Assembly (NCBI GenBank): GCA_054601695.1
Contig: BAAHQB010000014.1
Span: 62,001-126,000, forward strand
DNA length: 64,000 bases
Direction of reading: 5' to 3'
From: Amorphochlora amoebiformis
Taxonomy: Eukaryota; Cercozoa; Chlorarachniophyceae
A program made the position numbers and the translations under genes. How positions within the stretch are numbered: position 1 is the first letter of the stretch; each line of letters starts with the position of its first letter. This document shows positions 1 through 47,636 of this stretch, in pieces. The notes beneath the pieces are model-generated. The model searched no databases. It was given only the letters and a program-made list of their open reading frames with translations, and had not been told where the DNA came from.

Positions 1-32
1 CTGAGGCGTAGGCTGGAATGTGTTCGGTCCTA

Positions 33-74
<42 letters not shown>

Positions 75-176
75 AATATATATATATATATATATATTTA
101 CGCACATATACACATATATTATATGTATGTACACATACATATATATTTAAGAATATTTTTTACTATATACATATAC

Positions 177-211
<35 letters not shown>

Positions 212-277
212 ATATATTACATATGTATTTATTTGTATGTGTATATGCTATGTGTTATATATGTATATTATGTAACA

Positions 278-311
<34 letters not shown>

Positions 312-434
312 CATATATCTATAAGTATGTGTGTATATGTATATATATGTGTGTATATGTGTATATATATGTACATATACACATATGCACACATATACAT
401 GTATGTACATATATATACTTATTAGGTATATATG

Positions 435-489
<55 letters not shown>

Positions 490-566
490 CCTTCTTCCCA
501 CTGGAATCCTTCTTCGTTTTTCTTCGAGATCAGGTTACCGCCAACACGACTATTAGCCTATATATG

Positions 567-634
<68 letters not shown>

Positions 635-649
635 ACACAAATACACATG

Positions 650-687
<38 letters not shown>

Positions 688-773
688 TATCCTATAAGAT
701 AAACATATCCATAATTGTATCATATATTACTTGAATCATATATATTTTATATATATACATACACACACACACA

Positions 774-821
<48 letters not shown>

Positions 822-940
822 ATGTATATATATATATATATATATGTAATATTTATCATATCAGATAAAACGTATCCATAATTGTATCATATATTATTTG
901 TATCATATAGATATTTTACTTATACACATATATATACATA

Positions 941-1022
<82 letters not shown>

Positions 1023-1087
1023 GATACATAGATTCTTTATATTACCTCAGAACCAACAACATTCAGACCAGATACATATATGTATAT

Positions 1088-1140
<53 letters not shown>

Positions 1141-1142
1141 TA

Positions 1143-1210
<68 letters not shown>

Positions 1211-2059
1211 GTTTATATCACCTCAGCACAAACAACATTAACACCGGATTGCTTTAGGTGAAAAGCGAGCGAGGATCCTGCATATATATTGCATATACAT
1301 ACACATATGGATGGATGGGGTAGACTATGCTATCAATCACGCGAATATTCATACACATATGGACGGATGGGGTAGACTAGTGTTTTATCAGAGCTGTGCT
1401 ATCAATCACGCGAATATACATACACATGTGGATGGATGGATGGGATAGACACGTGTTTTATGAGAAACTGTGCTATCATTCATGCGAGGCAGAGGCAGAC
1501 CAGGAATTTGCTCAATGCCAACCCTCGATTGCTTTGAGAAATTATTGTAAACACACAAAAGTACCTGACACTCCAGAGCCCACCACCACAGCTTCAACCT
1601 CCTCCATCGGAACACCTGCGCACACGAATGAAAAAAACAGTTTTTAACGCTCATCCGGCAAAATTCTAACCCATACCCTACTCGAGTAGAAACATATCTC
1701 TTCCTTTCTAAACCCCCCCCAAGATATAAAAATTCCCGGCTTCCACATAAAGAATAGATAAAAAGCAAACCTTCTCCAGCCTGGACCCTCACCCCCCTTT
1801 TACTTCTCGCAAAACTTCCCATTCTTCCTCCCTGTGGTCCAATCGTCTTGAAGGTCGCCCCCATACCGACTCGCAATGGACCCCTCTGAACCGCTCCGCC
1901 GCGGGCAGCAGTTCCCACCAGTGGCCTGCGGTCATAGGACCTCGATACTCCGATGGCCACTAGACCCGATAGGGTAGCAAGCGAGGCGAGGAGGACAGTG
2001 GAGCAAATGCGGCGGGGCAATGGCCGGCCGCGGGGTCGGAACGCGTCAAGAGCGGCCAT
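1..2059 (-). CDS. plastid-type protoporphyrinogen IX oxidase, 5' part of gene, cut by window edge
   Basis: FAD enzyme oxidising protoporphyrinogen IX to protoporphyrin IX before haem and chlorophyll. Five exons join in phase: 2059-1804, 1615-1565, 1277-1222, 557-491 and 29-1 (continues off the left edge). All introns are GT-AG. About 153 residues are visible. Residues 1-86 form an Arg-rich start, a hydrophobic segment ([17 protein letters not shown]) and an R/G/A/S-rich stretch, as in a signal plus transit leader of a complex plastid. Then comes the FAD Rossmann motif VVVGSGVSG, closed by VVCAE, then RVGGN, and WEEGPNTFQP across the last border, matching the plant/algal enzyme (RVGGN, WEEGPNSFQP). 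The start ATG at 2059 is the first in a GC-rich block. Intron 2 holds a tandem repeat; intron 3 holds a partial copy of exon 3. Family: very sure. The first exon's exact donor (A|GTAAAA at 1804) is inferred from phase. Confidence 0.88.
1046..1072 (-). pseudogene. partial duplicate of oxidase exon 3 with its donor site
   Basis: About 27 nt matching the 3' end of exon 3 (SGVNVVCAE), here reading SGLNVVGSE, followed by GAG|GTAATATAAA, close to the real GAG|GTGATATAAA at 1222. There is no acceptor in front of it. It lies in intron 3, downstream of the real exon, and is probably a decayed tandem copy of the exon-intron border rather than a usable exon. Confidence 0.6.
1296..1490. repeat. three diverged tandem copies of 52-75 bp in oxidase intron 2
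   Basis: Copies share CATACACATATGGA, a GGATGG run, TAGAC, and GCTATCAATCACGCGAATA. They fill most of the intron between the GxGxxG exon and the next exon. Confidence 0.8.
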
Positions 2060-2310
2060 AAGTAAGGTATGTGACGATTTCGAGATTCTCGGAGATTCTT
2101 TTCCCGTAAGTGACGGTTCGAACTAAGAAATGTCCCGGATTTCATTAAAATCCCAATCGAATCCGGTGGAAATTCTCCGGAGAGCCCCGGGAAGTTCCGA
2201 GGAACAGCCAAGCACTGGACCAATGCTAGTCACGGGGGGAGGGGTTGAAGGGGGGACGAAGTAATACTTGAATCTAGGGATGTAAGTATCTTGATTTTCA
2301 TTCCTCTGAT
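2060..2310. other. intergenic gap between oxidase start and 5S rRNA gene
   Basis: GC-richer unique sequence without TA repeats. It would hold the promoter of the minus-strand oxidase gene and the upstream region of the plus-strand 5S gene. I recognise no named motif. Confidence 0.5.
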
Positions 2311-2429
2311 GGATACCACCATACCACGGCTAATACACCCGATCCCTGCCGAACTCGGAAGTTATGCGTCGTTGGGACTCGTTAGTACTGCCGTGGGGGA
2401 CCAGGCGGGAACACGGCGTTGTGGTATCC
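2311..2429 (+). rRNA. 5S ribosomal RNA
   Basis: 119 nt. The 5' end GGATACCAC pairs perfectly with the 3' end GTGGTATCC (helix I). Conserved blocks are present: CCGATCCCTGCCGAACTCGG, then AAGTTATGCGTCGTTGGGA at the box A position of the internal Pol III promoter, TAGTACTGCCG, and GGGGGACCAGGCGGGAA near box C. A run of seven T (2432-2438) just after the 3' end is a normal Pol III stop. It lies alone between two protein genes, so it is either a dispersed 5S copy or one member of a family continuing elsewhere. Confidence 0.95.
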
Positions 2430-2431
2430 TC

Positions 2432-2438
2432 TTTTTTT
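2432..2438 (+). terminator. Pol III terminator of 5S rRNA gene
   Basis: T7 run two bases after the end of helix I. Confidence 0.85.
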
Positions 2439-2439
2439 A

Positions 2440-2497
2440 CCTTTATTCCTCATTTCTTCCAAGGTGGTCATTAAGCATATACGATGTATTTTTGGTG

Positions 2498-2594
<97 letters not shown>

Positions 2595-2637
2595 ATATAT
2601 ATATATATATATGCAAGTTGCAACGGAGATAATGAGC

Positions 2638-2675
<38 letters not shown>

Positions 2676-3016
2676 CTAGATGTATACATCAGTATATGGT
2701 GCTAGTAGTGAATAGTCCAGAGCTAGTTCAGTACGCCGAGTTAGTATGATAGTACGTATAATCTTGATAATGATATCTGTAATCTAGCTAGTAATATGAA
2801 TATTCAATGTAGCCCGGCTTCATCTAGTTCATCTAGGCTACGAACTAGTTTGTATTCTGGAATTCGAATATTCATTAACGTATACATGTAGAATCTCTGT
2901 GGCTAACTATGCTGTATAGCACTGGGTCTTACAGCTAGTACATTCGCATGCAAGCTACCGAATCGTAGTACCGATATGTAGTATACTTAAACATCTTCTA
3001 TCTAGTTTCGTTTGGA
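2440..3016. other. gene-free gap with TA repeats and a CTAG-rich stretch
   Basis: 2500-2670 is mostly (TA)n. 2670-3016 is unique, with about ten CTAG tetramers in 350 bp and stops in all frames. It lies downstream of the dioxygenase stop codon, so part may be its 3' UTR. Confidence 0.6.
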
Positions 3017-14177
<11,161 letters not shown>

Positions 14178-15383
14178 GCGCGTCGAAAACCCCGACCGAC
14201 TTATTAAACCAAAAACAAAAAAACACCGCCGCCCCCAAGTTTAATGCTAACAGCAAAGTCAGAGTCTCCCCTCACCACTGCGTACCTCTTTCCCTCCATC
14301 CGAATTTTCCCCGTGATTCGCCTGAAAATGTGCGCGCCATCACAATATAATATCTCTCTGTGTCTCCTTTTCTCACTTGAATCTAAAACATCACACATCT
14401 TTTTGTTCCTTCTATCCCTCTATTGATACATCTGGTCGGTCTTTCATCTCTTTCCCTTCTCTTTTGTTCTCTTCTTTCTCGCTCCCCTATCGGGGTAGCG
14501 CGTCTTCAGTCACATGCCGACATTCTAATCGATATTTCCATTTAAATTGCGCTTAAAAGTGATTTTTTCACGGGCGTACGAATGCCCCTTTTTAGTAGTA
14601 TATGATGGGTGGCATATACCGAAAGCAGGTGCGTGAGAGAGCGCGCATTGGCTTCGGGACTCCTTCCGTTCTTCCTCTGATTGGTGTCGAATCTCGGAAC
14701 CTAGAAGTTGGATTGACACGTGTTCGGGACATGAACGAAAAGTTAAATTACCGAAAAGATGTTTATGATATTCGGACACGTGCCCATCACAATCACCACC
14801 CATGAAGTCCAACGCCTTTCCCCTCTCCTCACGCATCATTTCTGAACCCATGCTGTCGTTTTTCTTATTCACGCTTTAGGTGGAAGATATCTCTACCCAA
14901 AATATTCATCTTTTTCGGGGTTATGTGCAGCGCTACGTACCCCCAGAGGGGGGTGGCGGGAAGAGGGGTTTATGCGGGAAGAATTCGGGCCAAAGGGGTT
15001 TTGGCTCGAGGGAGGGCGAATGGGTGGAGAGCGCGGGCTGAACAGGTCAAATATGCATTTATTCGGGGGCTCGAATCCAATTATAGGGGTGGTTAGCTTA
15101 ATTCTCTTACTTGGTTTATAATTTGTCGGGTCTTTTTAGGAGAGGCCGGGAGCACCTCAAGGGGAGGACAAGGTTATAATATATATACCTCATGCATATA
15201 TGTACATATAATTACATATTCTTAAGGGTGTACACTACTTGTGGTGGGCCACGTGGTGTCTCTCTGGGTGACCAAATCTACCGAACCAAGGGAAATCCAA
15301 GAGATTTCAATATATATTTAGATATAATATACATATTTATATACATCTATATATGTGTATACATACACATTTTTATATAATTG

Positions 15384-15426
<43 letters not shown>

Positions 15427-15857
15427 GGATGGCGTGCATTAACTATTATATCTGTGTAGCCTTTTATGAACCCGTCCTAAACTTCTACTAGTCCTAATCT
15501 ATACTCCAATCCTCCCCCCTAACCTAACTAAGCCTAATCCAGTTGGATCCCGTGACCTATGTGTTTGGCAAGCCTGGCGAACTCTCTCAAGACCTCAGAA
15601 TGTTCTCAATATCCCGGAATTTCCCAGAAAAAAATCATCTTCTCCTGCATATATCTGTCGTTTCTTCGCAGATTTCTTTCGCCGTTACTTCTGCCCCTTT
15701 TTTTTCTCAATTTTTTCGCGCCAAATTTCCAGAACTTTTTGGGGTTCCTTTCTCATATTCCAGGATCAATCTCAATCCTGAAAATTCTTACTCTTTGCCC
15801 TCATTTTCCTAGAAACATCCACAAAGGAGAGCAATTAGGTATAGTATAACCTCGTAG
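14178..15857. other. unique region between divergent dioxygenase and PsbP-like genes
   Basis: Little (TA)n. It should hold the promoter of the dioxygenase (start codon 14177, minus) and the 5' end and leader exons of the plus-strand PsbP-like gene, whose first exon I could not place. Open stretches exist (plus 15543-15849; minus 14872-14525) but show no family signal. CACGTG occurs at 14718 and 14777. Confidence 0.5.
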
Positions 15858-24026
<8,169 letters not shown>

Positions 24027-24345
24027 TGGGTTTTAAGATTTTAAACTGAAGGGAACCAATACTAGCAATAAGCTGAAAAGACCTTAGAAGTGTCCACTTG
24101 GGCTACGATTATAACTACTTCGACAGTCACATCTACCAAAGTGGGCGAGAAGTAGCCATTGCTAGCATTGGTAGCTCACTAAGCCTTACTCCGTGGCGCA
24201 AGCATCATGGACATGGTCGTGATCGCAAATATTACAAACATATAATTAGCAATAGCAACCGTCTAGTGCATGAGAATTTTGCATACTAAGCTGTATATAT
24301 CAAATCGGATTGTTTATAATCATTATGTTAGTATATATATATTTA

Positions 24346-24381
<36 letters not shown>

Positions 24382-24507
24382 GTGTATATCTAGATGTATA
24401 TATGCTATGATATATATATATATATATACATGCTATGATATATATATATATATAATATATATATATATATATACCATAGTATATACATTATATATATATA
24501 TATGTAC

Positions 24508-24544
<37 letters not shown>

Positions 24545-24899
24545 AATCGTATGATATATAATATTATATATGAGTGTGCTTTGGATACTCTAGACTATAG
24601 TATGATGCTAGGTATAGCTGCATATCATAGGCTAATATTCGATGTATATAATTATAATCAGTATGTAATTTACGACAAGTTGTGTATGTATAATAATTTG
24701 TGCTTGCCGCAATATTAACTAGATTAAGTATTGTACTACTATGATATAAATTCAGTATATTAAAATATTAAGTTATTGTGCAATTGAAGAGCTAAGATAT
24801 TAAGTTATTATGCAATCGAAGAGCTAATCATTATAAGTTAGACTGATTCGACACACGGTAGACTTCGAAACGGTACAAATGTTTATGGTTTTGTTGGGG

Positions 24900-24948
<49 letters not shown>

Positions 24949-24996
24949 TTAAATATATTTAATATGTATACACACATATAATATATATATATACAA

Positions 24997-25029
<33 letters not shown>

Positions 25030-25923
25030 ATATATATTTAAATTTAAATATATATAATATATATTTAAATACGTATACACAGTAATTGTAAAGTATAATA
25101 GTCAGTATGACAGCACAACTTATGATGGGCTCATGTCATGAGTTGAACCTCTTGAGAACTCAGTGGCAAGGTCGGGTCGAGTAGTATCCATCTCTCTCTC
25201 ACTCGCTCTCTCTCTCTCTCTATCGACCTATATCTATATATCCATATCTCTCTCTCTCTCTCACTATCTCTCTCTAGCTCTCTCCCTCACTATCTCTCTC
25301 TCACTCACTATCTCTCTCTCTCTCACTCTCTTGCGGACTTAGCACTCGACATCCATTACAGTGTGTTGGTATCGAATGCGTAAACTTCAGTGCACGTATC
25401 ATCACTAGAAAAGTCCATTGCTCATCCAACGAGGACCGGAATAACTACTAGCTATATTAATGTTGGAGATGCAATTGTACTTTTTCAAGTGCTTAATTAT
25501 TGTATTTATTCACCCTATGTTTACACCGTGAACGCATCCTTATGACTCAAGTTGAGTGATGAGCCTGATTCATAGACCCTGATGACAATCATCTTTATGA
25601 ATGATTAAATCAGTTAACACTGCATGGATCATTTGTTTGAATACCAACGGACCGAATATAATGGAATACTAACTGCGAATAAATGTCTTTAAGATAACCA
25701 TAATAATGTTATGAATTCTTAGAGCTTTCTTCGATATATACTTTATGGATCCTTAGAGATTTCTTCGATATATACTTATAGGGTAGAATGCTACATGGAA
25801 AACTGGAAACCGATATTCATTTTGGTTAGTATTCATCACCGCAGGCCATATGAGCCATGGCGGCAAGGACAAATACCACCTCACCTTGAGGAGTATATGC
25901 CCACGAGCAGCTCCGCCTCTGAT
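24027..25923. other. gene-free gap before the GT90 gene
   Basis: Mostly AT-rich with TA blocks (24330-24540, 24900-25080), a (CT)n block at 25190-25335, and a 28-bp tandem duplication (TTTCTTCGATATATACTT) at 25726-25785. It presumably contains the 3' UTR of the PsbP-like gene and the promoter of the GT90 gene. Confidence 0.55.
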
Positions 25924-27183
25924 ATGCGTTGTCTAGCTGCTCTAGCCCTCTCACTATCGACCTGCCTTGGGGTCCAAAGGACCCCACAGACGTGGATGTC
26001 AAGGTTTCTAGACGTAGGAGCTGGTTTCAAACCTTCCGAGTCTATGAAGCTTCGCCGAACAAGGACTTCTTCTGAGTCCATCGACGTCAAGGCGGCGCCT
26101 CCCAAGCTCACACCTGTTATGCGTACTAAAATTGCCGAGTGGAGACTCGGGAAGGAGTTTTTCGCCACAACAACCTGCATGAATGCCAGTGTGGATGTAT
26201 CACACGACCTTGTGAAAAGAACTGGCCTTTCGGAAATGTCCTCCATTTACACGTTTTGGGTTGAGAAGAATACAACGGGGCAGGCCGTGTTCCGAGTGGA
26301 GAAGTTCTTGGACTCAGCTACGCACAACTCGGAAGCCGACATGGAACGCTTGGATGGCTTCACCTCTGTCGTCAGGGCGCTTCCCGCTTACAAGCTGACT
26401 CCCGACTCTCCCTTGTTCTCCAGCCAGCCCTTCTCGATTCTTGCCGACTGGTGTGAAGCCCGTGGGAATGATTTCAGTTCCAATGTGCCCGTCTGGTCAT
26501 ACAACCGCGAGGGAGTAGAAGTACCGATCGCTAATCGAAAGGCCCAAGTTCTTTTTCCCCTCTTAAAGAACCACGCTCCGACTCACTTCTGGAATTTTGG
26601 CATCAAAACTTCTGACACAACCCCGTGGGAGCACAAGAAGAATGCTCTCTACTGGGCTGGAAGTGTCTCAGGTTCCCCGATGAGCCCCAATAGCCACACG
26701 ACAATCGAAAGGACGCTCAAGAAGACCATTACGAATTTGGCGAGGGAGAATCCCGCGGCATTGGACGATTACGATCGTGCTTGGGTCGTCAAACACCTGG
26801 GCAACCTCACGGAACTCAACGGTACGGAGATTCACGTGGGCTTTGCAGAGGATAGAATTGGAAACTTGTCGTCATTCCTCATCGAAAACGGCTTCAAGAT
26901 CCAGCCTTGGCTCACACCAATAGAGATGGACAAGTATAAGTTCATTATGGTGCTCGATGGAAACGACTTTTATCCATCTCTGCCCTCTGCGCTGCTATCG
27001 TCCTCAGTGCCAATTCTCTTTACGCCCTCTCATTGGGAGACAATCATGAACTATAGGCTTACTGCGTGGGATCACTATATTCCCGTTCAGAGAAGCATTG
27101 ATGATATCAATCTTAAGGTGTATGTGTGTTAATATGTTCAAATGTGTTATCACTAACATAGCCACACTCACATACTACATATG

Positions 27184-27226
<43 letters not shown>

Positions 27227-27293
27227 CATATGTGTGTATATATGTATATCTAAGTATATATGCATATTTAGGTATACTAGATTATTTTATATA

Positions 27294-27354
<61 letters not shown>

Positions 27355-27375
27355 TAATTTGTATTTTACATTTAC

Positions 27376-27416
<41 letters not shown>

Positions 27417-27624
27417 TAAATATATATACATGTTCGTTATATATATATATATGTATATAATATTATTTTTTACTAGATATATGTAAGTATACACATGTAC
27501 ACGCATGTATAAACTTATATAGCATATATAAATATATATACAGTTAGGGTTAGGGTTAGGGTTAGGGTTACGGTTAGGGTTAGGGTTACGGTTAGGGTTA
27601 GGGTTAGGGTTAGGGTTAGGTTAG

Positions 27625-27663
<39 letters not shown>

Positions 27664-28592
27664 GTATATATATATATATATTCAGATCTCATGGTGCAGA
27701 CAGAATGAAGCTATGTGCAGACGGATTGCAGAGGTATATGATACATTTTTGGCTCAAGAATCTATACGCACCTATGACGGTAGTCTTACCATGGACATAT
27801 CTATCCATGTGTCGAACAACTAACACCGCCTTGTGTAACAAAAATGTGATTGATGCTTTCAATCAGAACGGGCGAGTCTTCATGAAGACCCTCTGGTCCT
27901 CGAGCCAGGACGAGGATCTCATTCGAATGCGCACTCTCGAACTCGCCGCAGGCCAAATCCTCAAGACCTGCAGATCCGAATCCAAGCTTGCCGATGTGGC
28001 TAAAGTTATTGAGGCCGCGGAAGTCGAAGTCTCTGACGGAGCTAGTGAATCTTCAAGAGTTACCATGTCGGTAGGGGTCACACCAAACGGTGGCGCGCTG
28101 TTATATACACCCCCAGCCAACTACCCTCAACTCAACACCACCGGGTCATCGGGTGTGCAAGTCGACGGTTCGCCATACGGCATCGTGACATATGTTTACA
28201 CGGCCGAGAAAACCCAAGACAATAGCAGTGATACTCCAGACGCTACACCAAGCAACCAGAATATTACCGGCGAGATCACCGACTTAGCTCCTTTCTCTGT
28301 CGATGGTATCCCTTATCACACCGTAGACGATACAACCATCCCGTACCTGAGTCCCCTCAATATGGGTGACCTTTCTTATGGGGTCTTAGCAAACACGTAT
28401 GTTCCCGACTTCAGTTCAGTTAACGCTTCTTTCAACACCGACCATACCGCCGCTCAAACGGGAGAAAAGATCAGCCTTCTAGACCTCAGTCCGATGGATG
28501 TCAATCATACTACAAATCCACTCAGGATAAATGCAACCAAGGGGCTTACAGACAGCCTCCTCACTCTCGAACCGCTCAGCAAAGACTCTTGA
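25924..28592 (+). CDS. secreted GT90-family glycosyltransferase (CAP10/Rumi-like)
   Basis: Glycosyltransferase family 90, which transfers glucose or xylose in the secretory pathway; acceptor unknown. Three phase-0 exons: 25924-27117, 27686-27733 and 27867-28592 (TGA); about 655 residues. Introns are 27118-27685 and 27734-27866. I chose the ATG at 25924 because it starts a signal peptide ([16 protein letters not shown]); in-frame ATGs lie at 25795 and 25897. Motifs: [49 protein letters not shown], then across two introns [22 protein letters not shown]. The Arg usual after DGN (S.R in many members) is not evident. About 190 extra Ser/Thr-rich residues follow the fold. More than ten N-X-S/T sites fit a luminal protein. 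Intron 1 holds a telomere-like array. Confidence 0.9.
27541..27632 (+). repeat. (TTAGGG)n array inside GT90 intron 1
   Basis: About 15 units, two with TTACGG. It lies between (TA)n blocks and 53 bp before the acceptor, on the transcribed strand as TTAGGG. Confidence 0.95.
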
Positions 28593-28755
28593 GCTAGTTG
28601 GTAACCCGTTACATTTCTGATATGTTTGAATCCCATATTTGTTTCGAAAGCTCTTTTTCTTTTTCTCCTTATATTTTTTTGGCCTATATCTCTTCTTTGT
28701 ATATATGTGCATTATTTCTTGTGTAAAAATGTCCATTTTCAAGCCTGAATATATA

Positions 28756-28789
<34 letters not shown>

Positions 28790-28868
28790 ATATATATTAT
28801 ATTTATATGTAATATTCATACATAATTATATAAATGAATATGCAATAAATATACACGTATATTTATTT

Positions 28869-28913
<45 letters not shown>

Positions 28914-28941
28914 AATATAATTATAGAAATATTTGTTGCAG

Positions 28942-29124
28942 TACTACAGCATCGAAGACTCCTCGAGATTGTCGACTCATTTCAAATTCCTTCAGAACAT
29001 CACCGAAACTGTCCCGGCCGCCGATGATAAGCACCGCACCAATGAAGCCCTTCCCACCATCTACGGAAGCCTCCCATCACCTGTGGAAAACTTCCCACAC
29101 CCCCTACCACGGCTAGTTAATTAG
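28942..29124 (+). CDS. possible alternative last exon of the GT90 gene
   Basis: A good acceptor (TATTTGTTGCAG) is followed by 60 open codons rich in C at third positions, starting YYSIEDSS, and a TAG stop. It would splice in phase from TCG|GTAGGG at 28070, replacing the Ser/Thr-rich tail, or be untranslated. It looks coding but I recognise no domain. Confidence 0.4.
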   Translation, partial: YYSIEDSSRLSTHFKFLQNITETVPAADDKHRTNEALPTIYGSLPSPVENFPHPLPRLVN

Positions 29125-29386
29125 GTTGTAGGTCTTCCACGTTGTAAACCGTCATGAATCTCATTGTAGAATTTTTTAAATTTTTGATCAAGTTTCACAC
29201 GTTTTGAGTATTTTATTTTTTGTTTCAATACTATCCGTGTATAATGTGTAATTTAAAGTATCGTAGATCAATTAAATAACCGTAAGCTTCAATATTACGA
29301 TTATATTACGATTATATATATATGTAGTATTGTTTACGTATATTATGATTTAGTAACTAGATACTGTATTTGTATACAATATATAT

Positions 29387-29423
<37 letters not shown>

Positions 29424-29433
29424 TTATATATAC

Positions 29434-29480
<47 letters not shown>

Positions 29481-30160
29481 CGTATGTATATGTATTAAAT
29501 ACAAATATGTACGTACGTATGCGTAGATCGTCCGGGCCTGATCGTGTATCTAATGTATGTATACATACGTACACGAGTACGTACGAGTACGTACGTATGT
29601 GAACATCATATACTAGGTATACGCCTCGGAAATTCACGTATATTATATCATAGTAATGCACATGATTGTCCGTGATGCGTGCGCATATATTAACAGAGGC
29701 TCGGTACACATACTACAATATTATATTGTACGTATGTACACGTATACATGTAGGTATACGCCTCGGAACTTCATGTTTATTATATCATAGTAATGCATGC
29801 GCATATTGAGCACAAACAATATTATATTTAGTACGTATACAACATGTACGCACATTGTCTAGATTGCATCTAGTCTAGCCGTGATACGTACTCTAGGTAC
29901 TATGAACAGGGTAATAGTATTAGAGTATTGTTCAAAATCAATGCGCTGCAACAGCCAACAGGGATATCACTAAGCGTGTACGTACGTACCAGACGTGGCA
30001 TCATCTGGATCATAGCGGCTATGGTTAAATCAATGATAATATGTCTGTGTACTGAGTGCGTATATCTAGTACATACACACTTTTCAATGTTTTCATAGTA
30101 TTTTTCAAAATTTTTATGGACACATAATACATATCAGTGGTATGTATAGTATATATATAC

Positions 30161-30206
<46 letters not shown>

Positions 30207-30332
30207 TACATACACAATATACATATATACACATATATACACACACATACACATATATATATATACATATGTATATATATAATATGTATATATATATATC
30301 TATATACTAGATATATATATATATATATAATA

Positions 30333-30407
<75 letters not shown>

Positions 30408-30654
30408 ACGTAAATTAATTGTGGTCTAGTTTATGAAGGATACTTACTTATACGCGAAAATCAAATACCAAAACTTACTAAGTGCTTTAACCGTTGAACA
30501 AAGAAAGACAGCTGCAATGCCACCGGCTGCGGCACCGGCGCGGCGTGACGATCACTATTGATCACTCGAGAGCTAACATCAATACTGCAATACTTCCCAG
30601 GTACTTCTTCCCAAGCGGGCGCGTACTGACTGAGCCGGACGTGCATATGTACAT
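29125..30654. other. gap between convergent GT90 and PDZ genes
   Basis: AT-rich, with (CA)n and (TA)n, many GTACGTAC-type palindromes (29500-29610) and a diverged duplication at 29619-29660 and 29754-29796 (TATACGCCTCGGAA, TATTATATCATAGTAATGCA). No exon seen. It should contain both 3' UTRs. Confidence 0.55.
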
Positions 30655-37288
<6,634 letters not shown>

Positions 37289-37290
37289 GT

Positions 37291-46202
<8,912 letters not shown>

Positions 46203-47379
46203 GTCGTCGTATAGAGGTTTATATGCTTTTACAACAAGGCTTAGGGCTAGGATTAGGGTTAGGGTTAGGGTTAGGATTAGGGTTAGGGTTAGGGGTGGGC
46301 TTAGAGGAGGTTTATATGCTTTTATACCAAGGGTTAGGGCTAGGATTAGGGTTAGGGTTAGGATTAGGGTTAGGGTTAGGGTTAGGTTTAGAGGAGGTTT
46401 ATATGCTTTTACACAAAGGGTTAGGGCTAGGATGAGGATCAGGGTTAGGGTTAGGGTTAGGATTAGGGTTAGGGTTAGGGCTAGGCTTAGAGGAGCTCAA
46501 TATGCTTTTACAACAAGGGTGAGGGCTAGGATTAGAGTTAAGGATTGGGCTTAGACTTAGAGGAGGTTTATATGCTTTTACACCAAGGGTTAGGGCTAGG
46601 GTTAGGGTTAGGATTAGGTTTAGAAGAGTTTTATATGCTTTTACACAAAGGGTTAGGGTTAGGATTAGGGTTAGGGTTAGGGTTAGACTTAGGGGAGCTT
46701 AATATGCTTTTACAACAAGGGTTAGGGCTGGGATTAGAGTTAAGGTTAGGCTTAGACTTAGAGGAGCTTTATATGCTTTTATACCAAGGGTTAGGGCTAG
46801 GATTAGGGTTAGGGTTAGGCTTAGAGGAGATTTATATGCTTTTATACCAAGGGTTAGGGCTAGGATTAGGGTTAGGGTTAGGCTTAGAGGAGATTTATAT
46901 GCTTTTACACCAAGGGTTAGGGCTAGGATTAGGTTTAGGGTTAGGCTTAGAGGAGCTTAATATGCTTTTTCAACAAGGGTTAGGGCTGGGATTAGGGGTA
47001 GGGCTAGGATAAGCGTTAGGGTTACGCTTAGGGCCAGGCTTAGGGGAGGTATATATGCTTTTTTACAACAAGTGTTAGGGCTAGGATAAGGGTTAGGGCT
47101 AGGCTTAGGGCTAGGATCAGGGCTAGGGTTAGGGTTAGGGTTAGGATTAGGGTTACAATCAAGGTTAGGGTTAGGGTTAGGGTTCGGTAGGTAAAGAACT
47201 GAAGCCCTAGAGATAGGTTTTTTACTTTGAGATATACGATTAGGTTAGACTTCGGCGAAAGTTGTCCGAATAGATTAGGATTAGGGTTGTTAGGGTTAGA
47301 TTCAGGGTTAGGGTGGCTTTAATATGTATGTTTATGTATGATATGTATGGAAGTTTATTATGTAAATATATGTGTATAA

Positions 47380-47410
<31 letters not shown>

Positions 47411-47438
47411 CATTTCTCTTTCTCTCTCTCTCTCTCTC

Positions 47439-47489
<51 letters not shown>

Positions 47490-47544
47490 GCATATATATA
47501 TATATATATATAAATGCATATATATATATATATTTATACACACG

Positions 47545-47636
<92 letters not shown>

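Noticed and set aside
1500-1561. An alternative 41-nt intron giving [11 protein letters not shown] after the oxidase GxGxxG exon
   Set aside because: The frame stops at once, whereas the exon 1277-1222 continues the FAD fold ([13 protein letters not shown]) with normal borders.
14204-14872. Open frames on both strands in unique DNA upstream of the dioxygenase
   Set aside because: No splice chain or domain; likely promoter sequence by chance free of stops.
15050-15090. T-arm-like GGGCTCGAATCC resembling a tRNA
   Set aside because: No pairing acceptor stem, anticodon arm or box A at the right distance. No tRNA was found in the window.
24098-24289. 64-codon open frame on plus
   Set aside because: No ATG start, no splice context and no family signal; probably 3' UTR or intergenic.
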